Shown: piece after piece, positions 45,307 through 55,164 of the stretch
Numbering within the stretch: the stretch's first letter is position 1
Layout: each line of letters starts with the position of its first letter
Assembly (NCBI RefSeq): GCF_009177095.1
Contig: NZ_AP021861.1
Location: forward strand, 2,152,501-2,216,500
Length of the DNA: 64,000 bases
From: Lacipirellula parvula
GTDB taxonomy: Bacteria; Planctomycetota; Planctomycetia; Pirellulales; Lacipirellulaceae
Reading direction: 5' to 3'
The notes under the pieces: model-generated
Told to the model about the DNA's origin: nothing
Seen by the model: only the letters and a program-made list of their open reading frames with translations
The model's database searches: none
Translations under genes and position numbers: made by a program

Positions 45307-47139
45307 CTACGCCGCCGAAAAACGACTTCCGACGGCTCGCGCCGTTTTGCGAACCAGCGAACGGTACTTCTGCCGCACGTCGAGGTAGCTCCAGAAGAGA
45401 TACAAATTGCCGAACGCCGAGCCGAACAACAGCACCCATGCCACCAAGGCGATGAAGGCATTGTCCCGCCCGCCCGTGCCGGCCGCCGCATTAGCTTGCG
45501 TATTAGCGGTTGGCATCGTCGCGGAGCCGCCTTGGCCAGCGCCGGCCGGTTGCCCGTTCGTCGGTTGGTTCGATCGCGGAGAATTGAAGATATCGCGATT
45601 CATCGTCGCTGGCGGCGTCGTTTGCCCCGTCGAGGCATGCGTTGCGGGCGTTCCAGTTCCTGCAGCGCCGGCGACTTCGTCGAGCGGGCGGTTGGGGTTC
45701 TGGTTCATCATTCCCACGCTGATGGCGGGCGCCCCAGTGTTCGACGGCGAGAGTGTCGAACCAGTTCCAGCCAGGTTGGTTTCGGAAGCGAGCGGAGGAG
45801 CCGATGGGATGGGCGAGTCGCCCGACCACTGCGAACCGCCGCCGCCGAACGGCCGCGTCTGCCCGTTGGCGAGATCGCCCTGCGGCGGCATGACGCCGAT
45901 TCCGGGCGTGCTGCTCGTTGAGCCGGCGGTCGTGGCCGGCACGCGCGGATCGGCCACGCCTTGCCACGGGTTGCTAGTCGACGTGTTGTTGTTGGTCGCC
46001 GTGTTATTAACGCCGCCCATTCCGTTCGTTGCAGGTTGGCTGGCCGCAAAGTTATCGCTGTTCCACTCGTTCGCGGCAGGCGCACCACTGGCGGGCTGCT
46101 GTTGTTGCTGAGAGTACTGCGTTGGTTGTTGCTGTGAGGAACCGTTGCCGAGGCCGCTCGTCCCCTGGTTCGCGAGCGGCGCCGCGGTGGGGAAGGGAGC
46201 TGTTGCCGTGTTGTTCCACGTGCTGCCGGCCGCCGCCGATGGGGCAGGGGACTGCGCGTTCGACTGCAGCGGAGTTGTCGTGGGGAGTGAGTCTTGATTC
46301 CAGCTGTTCGCCGGTTGCGAGTCGCCGTAGATCGCTGGGGGAGCGCCAGTCGCTGCGGAGCCGGTTGCCGGCGGAGCGACGGCGGTCAGCGGCGCAGGCT
46401 GGTTGCGCACGTCGCGCGACGTTGTCGCCGGCTGCCGCGCTTGTGGATTGCGAAGTTCGTTGATGACGCTGCTCGTCCGCTCGCCGAGCGATGCCGCGGC
46501 ATTCTGAGCACTCTGCTGCACCTGGTTGGAGGCGTTGTTAAAACCTTGCTGAACCGAGTTGCCGAGTTGAGTTTGCAGATTCTGAGCGGCGTCGTTCATC
46601 GCGTTGGCAGCGGGGCCGGCGACGTTTTCGTTCCAGGCCTGCGTCCCCGATGCGACGGCGTTGTCGAAGAGCGCCTGCCCGGAGGGCGCCGGCGTCGAAC
46701 CGCCGTTCCAGGCTTCAGTCGCCGCATTGGTCACGGCGTTGGCCGTCGCTGCCGCCTGCTGCGAGAGTTGCTGTGGGATCTCGCCGTAGCGGTTGTAGTC
46801 GGCAGACCCGACGGCGTTCTGCCCGCGGACGACAATCGACTCCTCGGCGGGAAGTTCCGGCTTGGCCATAGTGGCCGCGACCACCGGTTTGAGCCGCGTC
46901 ACCATCCGCTCGCGAGGGGGAGCGCCGTCGCCGATCACCACCCGCACCCAGCCGATCGGGCGGATGTCGTCGGGGACTTCGCCCACGATGGGGATCGACT
47001 TTCCCGAGGCCAGCGTCGCGGCGAGTTCTTCGTCGACCTGGACGATATATTCGTACCGCTCGCTTCCGTCCGGCATTGGCTGCCAGCCAAAACCGACCGC
47101 GGCGATCAACGCGAAAAGCGCAGCTCCGTCCATTTCCAT
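45307..47139 (-). CDS. Low-complexity Asn/Gln/Ala/Pro-rich protein with C-terminal membrane anchor
   Basis: The 610-residue product has a short folded N-terminal part (about 1-100, MEMDGAALFALIAAVGFGWQ, with RYEYIVQVDEELAATLASGK and PIVGEVPDDIRPIGWVRVVIGDG). A long low-complexity region follows (about 150-560) rich in Ala, Asn, Gln, Pro, Ser and Thr, with GSSQQQPTQYSQQQQQP and similar stretches. One membrane helix lies near the end (AFIALVAWVLLFGSAFGNLY), with a basic cytoplasmic tail (RQKYRSLVRKTARAVGSRF). The mid-region resembles an unstructured linker or spacer. No catalytic motif is visible; such proteins occur in planctomycetes without known role. The alternative start Met3 cannot be excluded. 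Confidence 0.8.
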   Translation of the reverse strand: MEMDGAALFALIAAVGFGWQPMPDGSERYEYIVQVDEELAATLASGKSIPIVGEVPDDIRPIGWVRVVIGDGAPPRERMVTRLKPVVAATMAKPELPAEESIVVRGQNAVGSADYNRYGEIPQQLSQQAAATANAVTNAATEAWNGGSTPAPSGQALFDNAVASGTQAWNENVAGPAANAMNDAAQNLQTQLGNSVQQGFNNASNQVQQSAQNAAASLGERTSSVINELRNPQARQPATTSRDVRNQPAPLTAVAPPATGSAATGAPPAIYGDSQPANSWNQDSLPTTTPLQSNAQSPAPSAAAGSTWNNTATAPFPTAAPLANQGTSGLGNGSSQQQPTQYSQQQQQPASGAPAANEWNSDNFAASQPATNGMGGVNNTATNNNTSTSNPWQGVADPRVPATTAGSTSSTPGIGVMPPQGDLANGQTRPFGGGGSQWSGDSPIPSAPPLASETNLAGTGSTLSPSNTGAPAISVGMMNQNPNRPLDEVAGAAGTGTPATHASTGQTTPPATMNRDIFNSPRSNQPTNGQPAGAGQGGSATMPTANTQANAAAGTGGRDNAFIALVAWVLLFGSAFGNLYLFWSYLDVRQKYRSLVRKTARAVGSRFSAA

Positions 47140-47375
47140 CGACCCTTTACATCCATGCGGCGCGCGGGGGTGTCGCGCGAACGCCGTCAGTCTACCGGAA
47201 AGCCGAAAATCGGCCTAGACAGGCCTGCCAGCACCCGCGGACGGTTGACGCCGCCGAGACGGGGAGCAATTCTGGAGGATTCATGCTATCGTTGTGGCTC
47301 GTCCAGGGCGCACGCCAGCCCCCGGAACGACGCTGAGGCGGCACGTTTTTCATCCCCGCGAAGGTTTGCAAGCAA

Positions 47376-47756
47376 ATGGTCTGCGCCATGTCGGCCGAGT
47401 CGATTCTGGAGTCGCCCTACGGCGATGTCGCCCCCCTCTTCGCCCGTGACCTCAACGGGACGTCGGAATTGGGCGATCGGCCATGGACCTTCGACGAGAC
47501 GCCCAGCGACTTCACGGGCGAAGCGACCGCTAGCGAATCGGCCGAAGGGGACGACCCCTTCGACGACTTCGAAGACGACGACTTCGACGACGATTTTGAC
47601 GACGACTTCGAAGAAGATTGGGAAGACGACCTCACCGAGGACGAGGAGTTCCCCGATACCTTCGGCGGCGCCGAGCCCGACGAAGACGTGGTTGAGAAGG
47701 ACGACGAAGACGAAGATTCGCCATTCGCCGACGACCCCGACTTCGACGACGCCTAG
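47376..47756 (+). CDS. Very acidic small protein
   Basis: The 126-residue product (MVCAMSAESILESPYGDVAP) becomes extremely acidic after residue 55, with repeated FDDDF and FEEDWEDD stretches, and ends SPFADDPDFDDA. No domain is recognised. The acidic repeats suggest binding of calcium, basic proteins or nucleic-acid-binding partners, but this is only composition. The start could be Met1 or Met5. Complementary-strand frames are Ser/Lys-rich shadows. It is followed by a family-G palindrome and the convergent dehydrogenase gene. Confidence 0.6.
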   Translation: MVCAMSAESILESPYGDVAPLFARDLNGTSELGDRPWTFDETPSDFTGEATASESAEGDDPFDDFEDDDFDDDFDDDFEEDWEDDLTEDEEFPDTFGGAEPDEDVVEKDDEDEDSPFADDPDFDDA

Positions 47757-47786
47757 CAGCGTCGCATCGCACCGAGCGCCCCTTAG

Positions 47787-47809
47787 CCCCCGGTTCTTCA
47801 AACCGGGGG
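47787..47809. repeat. Palindromic repeat CCCCCGGTT...AACCGGGGG (family G, second copy)
   Basis: Same sequence and flanks as 40815-40837; here it lies between two convergent genes and may also act in transcription ending. Confidence 0.88.
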
Positions 47810-47842
47810 GCATTCGACTCCGCGCCCAACAGACGCGCCACG

Positions 47843-49507
47843 CTAACCGCGCCGCCGCCCAAGCACCAACCCCAGCGCCGCAAGTCCCGCCAGCGCCGCA
47901 GCAGTCGGCTCCGGCACAGTCGCCGCTGGAGTTCCGCTGCCGACGTTCAGCGCCGACCAGCCGAAGTTCCGCTGCCAAGCCATGAAGTCGGCGCCATCGA
48001 CGTCGGCGTCGCCATCGGCGTCGCCGTTGGCAGCCTTAGCGCCGGTCGCGGTGCCGAAGCCCGTTTTCCACGCAGTAAGATCAGCGTTGTCGACCTTCGC
48101 GTCCGCATTGAAGTCGCCCGGCGTCAGGGCGTCGGTCACGATCTGGTAGACGGCCCCGGTAAGGTAGGTGATGTAAATGTTGCCGTTAGCATCTTCGACG
48201 ATCGACGAAATCGCACTGGGCGTACCGACGTCCGTCGGCAACTGCGGCGTGACGTACTCGACGACTTGCGGCGAAGTCTCCGTCGCCGGGCGGAGCGTCC
48301 AGATGCGATTGCTGCCGTAGTCCGCGAAGAAGTAGAGCCCTTGCAGTTCGGGATCGGGCCCGCGGTAGGGAACGCCGCCGACTACCGTAGTGCCGACGAA
48401 ATTCGCTTCAGCAGGCGTGAGCGTCGGATCGTCGGGACGCTTGTAATCCCACACGGGGTCGATGGCGCCCGTCGGCTTGGCGCCGCCGACGCCGCCCGAC
48501 GGCGTGGCGATCGTTCCCTCGCGAAGTCGCCACCCGTAATTCTCGCCTCCAACGCTGTTGCCGGGCTGGAAGTCGATCTCCTCGCGCGTGTTTTGTCCCA
48601 CGTCGCCGATCCAGAGGTCGCCAGTCGCCCGATCGAATCCGGCGCGGAACGGATTTCTCAACCCGTAGGCCCAGATCTCATCGTCGCCGGTCGGGTTGGC
48701 GCCGCCGGGTGCGTCTGGTGCAAATGGATTGCCGGGCGACTCAGCAGTATCGAAGGGGATGCCGTAGTTTCGATCGACGTCGAGGGGAAAGTCATCGCGA
48801 TCAACGTCGATTCGTAGCGCCTTCCCTAGGAAGTTGGAGGTAATATCTTGAGCATTGCCGGTGCCGGCGGTGTGGCCTGTGTCGTTGTCGTCGCTGCCGC
48901 CGCCGTCGCCGAACATCACGTAGAGATAGCCGTCGTTCGGGCTGAAGCCAATGAAACCGCCCTTGTGGTTGGTATCGGGTTGAGTCGTATTGAGAATCGG
49001 AGTAAACGCCGTGTTGGCGGTGTTCGACGTGGCGCTCGGCGCCGTGTACTCGCGGATATAGGAGCTGAATGGCGTGTTCGCGACGGAGTCGTTTGCCGTC
49101 ACGTAGGCGTAGAACTTGTGGTTCGTTTGAAAGTCGGGATGGAAGGCGAGCCCCAACAGCCCTCCCTCGCCGTTCGTGTTGATGCCGGGGATCGACAGGT
49201 AAGGCGTCGGCTCCAACAGCCCGGTCTGCAAGTTGAGAACGCGAATCGCCGCCGTCGCATTGCTAGCCGTACCGGCGCCCCGCTCGGCGATGAACAGCCG
49301 CGTTGAATCCCCGGGAGCGAATGTCGCGAACATGGGGGCGTTGAGGCCCGTTGCCACCCGCTTGCGACCGACGATGCCGGCGTCTGCCTCGGTCGCAAGC
49401 CCGCCGATGCCGGCGAGAGTGGCGACCAGCGGAGCCGCTTGCAGCCACTTGGGAGCTGGCTGGTTCTTAAGCGCGCAGCCCGGCTGCAGAAATGACAAAA
49501 ACTTCAT
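47843..49507 (-). CDS. Glucose/sorbosone dehydrogenase-like protein with dockerin-like segment and PEP-CTERM tail
   Basis: The 554-residue product from ATG 49507 (MKFLSFLQPGCALKNQPAPK) has a signal-like N-terminus. A GTG at 49528 would add seven residues. The beta-propeller domain shows GLNAPMFATFAPGDSTRLF, GGLLGLAFHPDF, NHKGGFIGFSPNDGYLYVMFGDGGG, LRIDVDRDDFPLDVDRNYGIP, IWAYGLRNPFRAGFDRATGDLW split over lines, DVGQNTREEIDF and VVGGVPYRGP, matching the GSDH family. After about residue 440 is a dockerin-like pair (PGDFNADAKVDNADLTAWK and DGDADVDGADFMAWQRNFG). The end VPEPTAAALAGLAALGLVLG plus RRRG is a PEP-CTERM sorting tail. It is likely exported and processed at the surface; the substrate is unknown. 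Confidence 0.92.
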   Translation of the reverse strand: MKFLSFLQPGCALKNQPAPKWLQAAPLVATLAGIGGLATEADAGIVGRKRVATGLNAPMFATFAPGDSTRLFIAERGAGTASNATAAIRVLNLQTGLLEPTPYLSIPGINTNGEGGLLGLAFHPDFQTNHKFYAYVTANDSVANTPFSSYIREYTAPSATSNTANTAFTPILNTTQPDTNHKGGFIGFSPNDGYLYVMFGDGGGSDDNDTGHTAGTGNAQDITSNFLGKALRIDVDRDDFPLDVDRNYGIPFDTAESPGNPFAPDAPGGANPTGDDEIWAYGLRNPFRAGFDRATGDLWIGDVGQNTREEIDFQPGNSVGGENYGWRLREGTIATPSGGVGGAKPTGAIDPVWDYKRPDDPTLTPAEANFVGTTVVGGVPYRGPDPELQGLYFFADYGSNRIWTLRPATETSPQVVEYVTPQLPTDVGTPSAISSIVEDANGNIYITYLTGAVYQIVTDALTPGDFNADAKVDNADLTAWKTGFGTATGAKAANGDADGDADVDGADFMAWQRNFGWSALNVGSGTPAATVPEPTAAALAGLAALGLVLGRRRG

Positions 49508-49627
49508 GGCGTCGTCCCCAAGTTGCACCCAATGACCCGCGAACCGCCAGTATCAGGCCGCGATGGCCCGGAAGCAAGCAGTTCGGCGGGGCAGAGTGCA
49601 AACGACGCGCCCGGACGGATTCAGCCG

Positions 49628-51070
49628 TTAGAGGGTCGATCTGGTCGCTGGCGCTTGCTCAAACTCCGCCGTCGCAGGCGTCTGAGCAGAGGCGGCGACG
49701 CGACGTTCGTCGAGTTGAGCGGCCGCCTGGCTGATCTTCGCAAAGTCGACTTCCCGGGCGATGAACGCCTCGACCACTTCCGGGTCGAATTGCGAACCGT
49801 AGTGCGAGACAATCCACTCGCGGGCCTCGGCGTGGCTTGCCGCAGGGCGATACTCGCGGTGCGAGGTGAGGGCGTCGTATACATCGGCCAGCGCGACGAT
49901 CCGCGCGGCCAGCGGGATGTCCTTTCCCTGCAGCCCGTAGGGGTAGCCGCTGCCGTCCCATTGTTCGTGGTGGGCGGCGGCGACTTCGCGAGCGAAGGTG
50001 AGGAATTGGTCGTTGTCTCCGAGCATCCGCTCGACCGAAGCGAGGCACTCGTCGCCAAGCACCGTGTGCATCTGCATGGCGCGGCGTTCGGCGGCGGTCA
50101 GCTTGCCAAGTTTCAAGATTACCGCGTCGGGGACGCCCATCTTGCCGACATCGTGCAGCGCCGAGGCGATCGCGAGGTTGGCGACGTAGTGGTGGTCGAT
50201 CTTCGAGTTATGCTTGGCGAGTTCGCTGGCGAGGATCGTCACGTACGTCCGCAGCCGTTCGAGGTGTTGACCGGCGTCCTTATCGCGCGACTCGGCGAGC
50301 TTCGCCAGACCGAACACCACCGCGTTGCGGCTCCGCTGCAGGCCGAGCGTGCGGCGTTCGACTTCACGTTCGAGCGACGAGCTGACTTCCAGCAGCGTGC
50401 TGTCGAACCGACGCACGAGGAAGATTGTGCAGATCGCCGTGGCGCCAACGACGGCGCCGGTGAGCACGAAGCCGACCTGAATCATGGGAGTCACGAGCTC
50501 GGCCGACAGTCGATTGACGCTCGCGTCCGAGAGCGCGACGAGAATCGCCGCCTCGTGCTGCGGGACGCCCAAGGCGGTTACCGCGTACGGCTGGCCCGCG
50601 AATTCGGACATGCCTGAGACGAACGACTGTTTTCCCTCGCCTTTATCTTGAGCCAGGGCGGCGAGCAGCGGTTGCGGGGAGCCCTTGCCAGTCTGCAGCG
50701 TCTCCGTCGTGAGAGCCGTTCCTGCTTTGATGCCCGCCGGCGCCGCGAGCGTCGCGGCAATGACCTTGCCGTCGGCTGTCCGGACGATCGAGACGAATCC
50801 ATCGTGAGGAACGTTGAGTTGTTCGACGAGGCGCTGGAGCGAGTCTTTGCTACCTGACGCGTCGACTGGTTGCTGCAAATCGGCGAGATCGGACGATTGC
50901 CGGGCGATGGTGAGCGCAAGCGATTCCGCCTGCAGCGTCACCGAGCGATGGATGATCTGATTGAACGCGGCGTGAAGCCACTGCGACGCCCACAACACCC
51001 CGAACGCCATGCAGCCGAGTTGGCTCATGACGAGCATCGCGATCAGAACTTGCCGCCGTTTGATATACAT
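49628..51070 (-). CDS. HD-GYP domain protein with extracytoplasmic sensor
   Basis: The 480-residue product begins at ATG 51070 ([20 protein letters not shown]) with GGGAGAG 6-12 bases upstream; longer frames run into the promoter region. Membrane helices occur near 7-30 and at about 205-235 ([19 protein letters not shown]), with a sensor-like domain between them. The cytoplasmic part has the HD-GYP signature: [13 protein letters not shown], the following helix set, [20 protein letters not shown] and [25 protein letters not shown] proteins usually hydrolyse cyclic-di-GMP; all key residues look present. It is divergent from an aldehyde dehydrogenase gene. Confidence 0.92.
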   Translation of the reverse strand: MYIKRRQVLIAMLVMSQLGCMAFGVLWASQWLHAAFNQIIHRSVTLQAESLALTIARQSSDLADLQQPVDASGSKDSLQRLVEQLNVPHDGFVSIVRTADGKVIAATLAAPAGIKAGTALTTETLQTGKGSPQPLLAALAQDKGEGKQSFVSGMSEFAGQPYAVTALGVPQHEAAILVALSDASVNRLSAELVTPMIQVGFVLTGAVVGATAICTIFLVRRFDSTLLEVSSSLEREVERRTLGLQRSRNAVVFGLAKLAESRDKDAGQHLERLRTYVTILASELAKHNSKIDHHYVANLAIASALHDVGKMGVPDAVILKLGKLTAAERRAMQMHTVLGDECLASVERMLGDNDQFLTFAREVAAAHHEQWDGSGYPYGLQGKDIPLAARIVALADVYDALTSHREYRPAASHAEAREWIVSHYGSQFDPEVVEAFIAREVDFAKISQAAAQLDERRVAASAQTPATAEFEQAPATRSTL

Positions 51071-51491
51071 AGTCTCTCTCCCAACCAACGGCTGCAAACG
51101 ACCGTGGCGAGGCGCGCGCATAGCGCCGCCGTTACGAAATTTGCCGAAGGTATTACCGGCCCTACCAAAACCTAGCTCGCAATCTGCCGTAAAGCGCACG
51201 CATCCCGCCAAAACACGCCGAGCGGAATCGTTGCGAACGGTGCAATCGGACCGACGATTTTGCGTCGTTGCGCTTATTTCGACGCGGTTCGAGCGAGGCA
51301 AGTCGACGCCGTTCGAGCGATGCACCAACCGAGCGGCGCTTCGGCCGCTGGTTGCAACACCCGGCGAAGTGATACAATGCGAACATGCCGCACGCGCTTC
51401 GCTCTTTTCACCAAGCGAGCGGCTTGGAATCGGCGTCGAGCCGACGCCAGCTTTCGCCCCGCTCACAGGTCCAGGCAGGAGAATCACGTCT
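51071..51491. other. Divergent promoter region between HD-GYP and aldehyde dehydrogenase genes
   Basis: No gene is seen in these 421 bases. TTGCAA (51352-51357) and TACAAT (51373-51378), 15 bases apart, form a weak promoter for the dehydrogenase. An inverted repeat around 51326-51356 with AGCGGC/GCCGCT overlaps the proposed -35. Confidence 0.4.
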
Positions 51492-52964
51492 ATGGCCACG
51501 GTGACTGAAAAGTTCGCCCGTCCGCAAGTTCGTCAGACGCAGTGCTTCATCGGCGGCGAATGGGTTCCCGCGAAGAGCGGTAAGACCTTCGAGACGGTGC
51601 ATCCCGCGACTGAAGAAGTGATCGCCGAAGTCGCCGAAGGCGATAAGGCCGACATCGACGCGGCCGTGAAGGCAGCCCGCGTCCAGTTCGACGGCGGCGA
51701 GTGGTCGAAGATGGACGCCCGCGATCGCGGCATCCTGATGAATAAGTTCGCCGACTTGCTTGAGGAAGAAGCCGACGAACTCGCGGCGATCGAAACGCTC
51801 GACAACGGCAAGCCGATCCGCGACGCCCGCGGCGCCGACATCCCGTTGGTCATCGACTGCATTCGCTACTACGCCGGCTGGGCCGACAAGATCCAAGGCG
51901 CCACGATCCCCGTCCGTGGCGACTATTTCACCTACACCCGTCGCGAGCCGGTGGGGGTCGTCGGGCAGATCATTCCGTGGAATTTCCCCGCGCTAATGAC
52001 GGCCTGGAAGTGGGGCCCTGCGTTGGCGGCGGGCTGCACGATTGTCATGAAGCCGGCCGAGCAAACGCCGCTCAGCTGCTTGCGGATGGCTCGCCTCGCC
52101 CAGAAGGCGGGCATTCCGGACGGCGTGATCAACGTCGTCCCCGGTTACGGTCCCACGGCTGGCGCCGCGCTCGTGAAGCACCCCGGCGTCGACAAGATCG
52201 CCTTCACCGGCGAAGGAACGACGGCGAAGATCATCCAACGCGAAGCGCTCGAAACGATGAAGCGCGTCACGTTTGAACTCGGCGGCAAGAGCCCGAACGT
52301 CGTCTTCGCCGACGCCGATATCGACGCCGCGGTCGACGGCGCCCACTTCGGCCTCTACTTCAACCAAGGCCAGTGCTGCTGTGCCGGCAGCCGGTTGTTC
52401 GTCGAAGACCGCATCCACGACGAATTCGTTGATCGCTTGAAGGCGAAGAATCACGAGCGCAAGCTGGGCGATCCTTTCGATCCTGAGACCGAGCAAGGCC
52501 CGCAGATCGATAAGGCGCAGTTCGACAAGATCTTGAAGTACGTCGAGTACGGCAAGCAAGATGGCGCCAAGCTCATCAGCGGCGGCAAGCGTCACGGCGA
52601 CGAAGGCTTCTACATCGAGCCGACGTTGTTTGCCGGCGTGACCGACGACATGCGGATTGCGACTGACGAGATCTTCGGCCCGGTGCTGAGCGTGCTGAAG
52701 TTCAGCGACGTCGACGAGATCGCCCGGCGAGCCAACGCTGGCAACTTCGGCCTCGCCGCTGCAGTTTGGAGCCGTGACATCGGCAAGGCCCACCGTCTCG
52801 CCGCTCGCTTGCGGGCCGGCACGGTGTGGATCAACTGCTACGACGTCTTCGACGCCGGCGCGCCGTTCGGCGGGTTCAAAGAAAGCGGTCTCGGCCGCGA
52901 ACTCGGCGAAGCCGGCTTGCAGGCGTACACCGAAACGAAGACGGTCACCGTGGCGCTGAGCTAG
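51492..52964 (+). CDS. NAD(P)-dependent aldehyde dehydrogenase
   Basis: The 490-residue product from ATG 51492 ([20 protein letters not shown]) is a full-length class-1/2 aldehyde dehydrogenase. It has Asn164 in [10 protein letters not shown], the cofactor-binding motif FTGEGTTAK (usually GSTxxG, here GEGTTA), Glu262 in [13 protein letters not shown] and the nucleophile Cys296 in [11 protein letters not shown]. It also has EIFGPVLSV and a C-terminal [15 protein letters not shown]. The longer frame to the left is promoter and shadow sequence. It oxidises aldehydes to acids in the cytoplasm; the exact substrate is unclear. Convergent with an HtrA-type protease gene, separated by a repeat and a terminator. 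Confidence 0.95.
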   Translation: MATVTEKFARPQVRQTQCFIGGEWVPAKSGKTFETVHPATEEVIAEVAEGDKADIDAAVKAARVQFDGGEWSKMDARDRGILMNKFADLLEEEADELAAIETLDNGKPIRDARGADIPLVIDCIRYYAGWADKIQGATIPVRGDYFTYTRREPVGVVGQIIPWNFPALMTAWKWGPALAAGCTIVMKPAEQTPLSCLRMARLAQKAGIPDGVINVVPGYGPTAGAALVKHPGVDKIAFTGEGTTAKIIQREALETMKRVTFELGGKSPNVVFADADIDAAVDGAHFGLYFNQGQCCCAGSRLFVEDRIHDEFVDRLKAKNHERKLGDPFDPETEQGPQIDKAQFDKILKYVEYGKQDGAKLISGGKRHGDEGFYIEPTLFAGVTDDMRIATDEIFGPVLSVLKFSDVDEIARRANAGNFGLAAAVWSRDIGKAHRLAARLRAGTVWINCYDVFDAGAPFGGFKESGLGRELGEAGLQAYTETKTVTVALS

Positions 52965-52987
52965 CGCGGCCGTTCGCGGTCGCGCTT

Positions 52988-53078
52988 CAGCCCCGGGCTC
53001 CGCCCGGGGGTGGGCTACCACATCGCGCAACGTTGCCAAACGGAGTGGATATAGACCCCCGGGCGGAGCCCGGGGCTA
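52988..53078. repeat. Inverted repeat AGCCCCGGGC...GCCCGGGGCT (family H)
   Basis: The arms AGCCCCGGGCTCCGCCCGG-like (52989-53010) and its inverse (about 53055-53078) form a long hairpin with a 45-base loop. Each arm is itself palindromic in part. Confidence 0.85.
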
Positions 53079-53092
53079 GAATGTAAACGAAG

Positions 53093-53130
53093 CGGGGCCT
53101 TGCTGATCACTCAGCAAGGCCCCGTTTTTT
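53093..53130. terminator. Strong terminator between aldehyde dehydrogenase and HtrA genes
   Basis: A 14-bp perfect stem (53093-53106 with 53111-53124, loop TCAC) is followed by TTTTTT. It can end the dehydrogenase transcript; the convergent protease gene ends at 53160. Confidence 0.95.
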
Positions 53131-53159
53131 GTTGAATCAAGTTGGTTATCAGCAGCGAG

Positions 53160-54572
53160 CTATCGGCGAGTTGTCTCGCCGCCGCTGGTGCTCAGAGCCA
53201 GCTGCCCAAAGAACCGCTCGCCGCCGCGGACGATGTCGAACCGCACCGGGCCCAACTTCGCCACCGCATCCGCACGGTTCAGGATGAACTGCACGTCTTC
53301 TTCGCTCGTGGTGTACCAGCGGTGGATCTGCACGAGGATATCGCCGGCGACAACGCCTTGCGTAGCGGCCGAGCTGCCGGGCTTCACCGAGACGACCCGC
53401 ATGCCGCCGTCGAGCGGCAGGCCGCGATCGGTTAGCGTGCTCTTCGAGACCGGCTCCAGCGTCAGGCCGAAAGCATCCCAAGTGGCTTGCTGGAAGGGAC
53501 CGAGTTGCGAGTTCGACTCGGCGACGCGGCTGCGGCCAGGGCCTGGTTTGGCGGCGACGACCATATCGAGGGCGACCTGTTGGCCATCGCGTTGCACGAG
53601 GACCGGCACCCGTTCGCCAGCGCGGCGGCCAAGCAGGGCGCGCTCCACGTCAAGCGGGCGATCAATCTGAGTGGTGCCAATCTGTTCCAAGCGGTCGCCC
53701 CGCGCCAGGCCGCTGATTTCGGCGGGGCTGTCGCGTTCGATGCGGGCGATCGTCACCGGGCCGGTCGGGCCATCAGCCGCCAGCGGAGTGATGCCGTGCC
53801 AGTACGATTCCAGCTTCTCGACCTTAATCAACCGCGTCGCGACGTCGAGGGCCTTGTCGATCGGAATCGCGAAGCCGATTCCTTGGGCCCCGGCGCGAAC
53901 GGCGACGTTCAGGCCGATCATATCGCCGTCGAGGTTCATCAGCGGACCGCCCGAATTGCCGGGGTTGATGCTGGCGTCGGTTTGGATCAGGTCGAGATAT
54001 TGCTGAGTCTCGTTCACCTGCACGTTGCGGTGCAGAGCGCTGATGATGCCGGAGGTGACCGTGTGTTCGTAGCCGTAGGCGTTGCCCAGGGCGATGACCG
54101 TTTCGCCGGTCATCAGGTCTTGCGAGGTACCGATGTGGATGGTCGGCAGCGGCTGGGGCGTCTTGATGCGGATGACGGCGAGGTCCGTTTCGCGGTCGTT
54201 CGCGACCAACTGAGCGACGTAGGCTTGCCCGCCGTCGAGCGTCACGTTGATTTGCCGCACGCCATCGACGACGTGAAAGTTGGTAAGGATGTAGCCGCGC
54301 GAGTCGATCACCACGCCCGTGCCCATGCCGTTGACTTCGCGCGAGGCGGGAGTGGTGCGGCCGGCTACCAGCGGGTCAGTGACCGACTTCTGTCCCTGAA
54401 TGTTCACTACCGCCGGCGCCGCATTGCGAACGGCAGCAACTACCGGCGTCATGCGATCGGCGGGCGACGCCAGCGTATACTGCGGCGGCAGCGTACCGAT
54501 GCTCACGGCCAAGGCGAGAGGCCATAGGACGGGACGGGAAGCGCGGCGAGAGAGCAAGCGCAGGATGGGCAT
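53160..54572 (-). CDS. HtrA/DegP-type serine protease with two PDZ domains
   Basis: The 470-residue product from ATG 54572 (MPILRLLSRRASRPVLWPLA) has a signal peptide; a longer frame upstream is Arg-rich and not used. The trypsin-like domain shows His100 in YILTNFHVVDG, Asp130 in DRETDLAVIRI and Ser207 in SINPGNSGGPL, a full catalytic triad. Two PDZ domains follow (about 285-365, with ERDSPAEISGLARGDRL; and about 395-465, with VVSVKPGSSAATQGVVAGDIL). It is likely a periplasmic quality-control protease. Convergent with the aldehyde dehydrogenase. Confidence 0.93.
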   Translation of the reverse strand: MPILRLLSRRASRPVLWPLALAVSIGTLPPQYTLASPADRMTPVVAAVRNAAPAVVNIQGQKSVTDPLVAGRTTPASREVNGMGTGVVIDSRGYILTNFHVVDGVRQINVTLDGGQAYVAQLVANDRETDLAVIRIKTPQPLPTIHIGTSQDLMTGETVIALGNAYGYEHTVTSGIISALHRNVQVNETQQYLDLIQTDASINPGNSGGPLMNLDGDMIGLNVAVRAGAQGIGFAIPIDKALDVATRLIKVEKLESYWHGITPLAADGPTGPVTIARIERDSPAEISGLARGDRLEQIGTTQIDRPLDVERALLGRRAGERVPVLVQRDGQQVALDMVVAAKPGPGRSRVAESNSQLGPFQQATWDAFGLTLEPVSKSTLTDRGLPLDGGMRVVSVKPGSSAATQGVVAGDILVQIHRWYTTSEEDVQFILNRADAVAKLGPVRFDIVRGGERFFGQLALSTSGGETTRR

Positions 54573-54847
54573 CGCGGGTCGTCCAATGTGGAGTGTCTGC
54601 CGGCGCCGTCTGGGGCAGCGGTCGGTAGACGCGGAACGAGTATCCGGCAGAGCCGGTTGACACCTCGATGATCGGCGTACCCCTACGACACGCTTAAACG
54701 GCACAACCGGGACCGGTACACTCCGCCTAGTTTGTCACGGCCGCTAGCGGGTTGTCGCATGGTACGACAGCGTTGCTGCTTGGCCATGATGTTCTCTCTT
54801 TCAGGCAGGCGATGGATCGGCCAGCGAGATACACCGCTAATGGTATT
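54573..54847. other. Upstream region of the protease gene
   Basis: No convincing gene; the frames here are Arg/Ser-rich shadows. It leads into a cluster of palindromic hairpins on the right. Confidence 0.35.
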
Positions 54848-55061
54848 GGCCCCGGAGGGGCCGAGTGTTGTATCCAGGGGCGCGAGCCCCTGGTAACGAA
54901 TCATTTACATGACTTCTAGCCCCGAAGGGGCGGCAGAGATCGTCGCGCACATCGGGAGCAATGCCGCCCCTCGCGGGGCTCCGCCATAATTGCATCACGC
55001 CTAACCAGGGGCTTACGCCCCTGGCTACAACATGCCGCCCCCTTCGGGGGCTGAGCCCCCT
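54848..55061. repeat. Cluster of short GC-rich palindromic repeats (family I)
   Basis: In about 214 bases there are at least six short hairpins: GGCCCCGGAGGGGCC (54848-54862), CCAGGGGCGCGAGCCCCTGG (54874-54893), AGCCCCGAAGGGGCG, CGCCCCTCGCGGGGC, CCAGGGGCTTACGCCCCTGG and CCCCCTTCGGGGG. Two GCCGCC/GGCGGC flanks at 54930 and 54965 also pair. No gene is supported here. Confidence 0.85.
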
Positions 55062-55096
55062 CTACTGAACGCTCCGCTTCCTTCACAAAACAAAAA

Positions 55097-55129
55097 CACG
55101 CGGCCCTCAGTAAGACTGCGGGCCGCGTG
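55097..55129 (-). terminator. Terminator of the Cys-rich lipoprotein gene
   Basis: On the minus strand the 10-bp stem CACGCGGCCC/GGGCCGCGTG (55120-55129 with 55097-55106) is followed by TTTTTGTTTTG. It lies 36 bases after the stop codon. Confidence 0.88.
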
Positions 55130-55164
55130 CAAATGATGGCTTCAGTTCGTGAGCGTCGCTCGTG

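Noticed and set aside
46294-47985. 563-codon plus-strand frame across the low-complexity protein and acidic protein
   Set aside because: Composition is Arg/Ser/Thr/Pro-rich without domains; it crosses several features in a wrong frame.
54848-55061. Repeat cluster considered as a CRISPR array
   Set aside because: Units are palindromes of different sequence and uneven spacing, without constant repeats or spacers; no cas genes are nearby.
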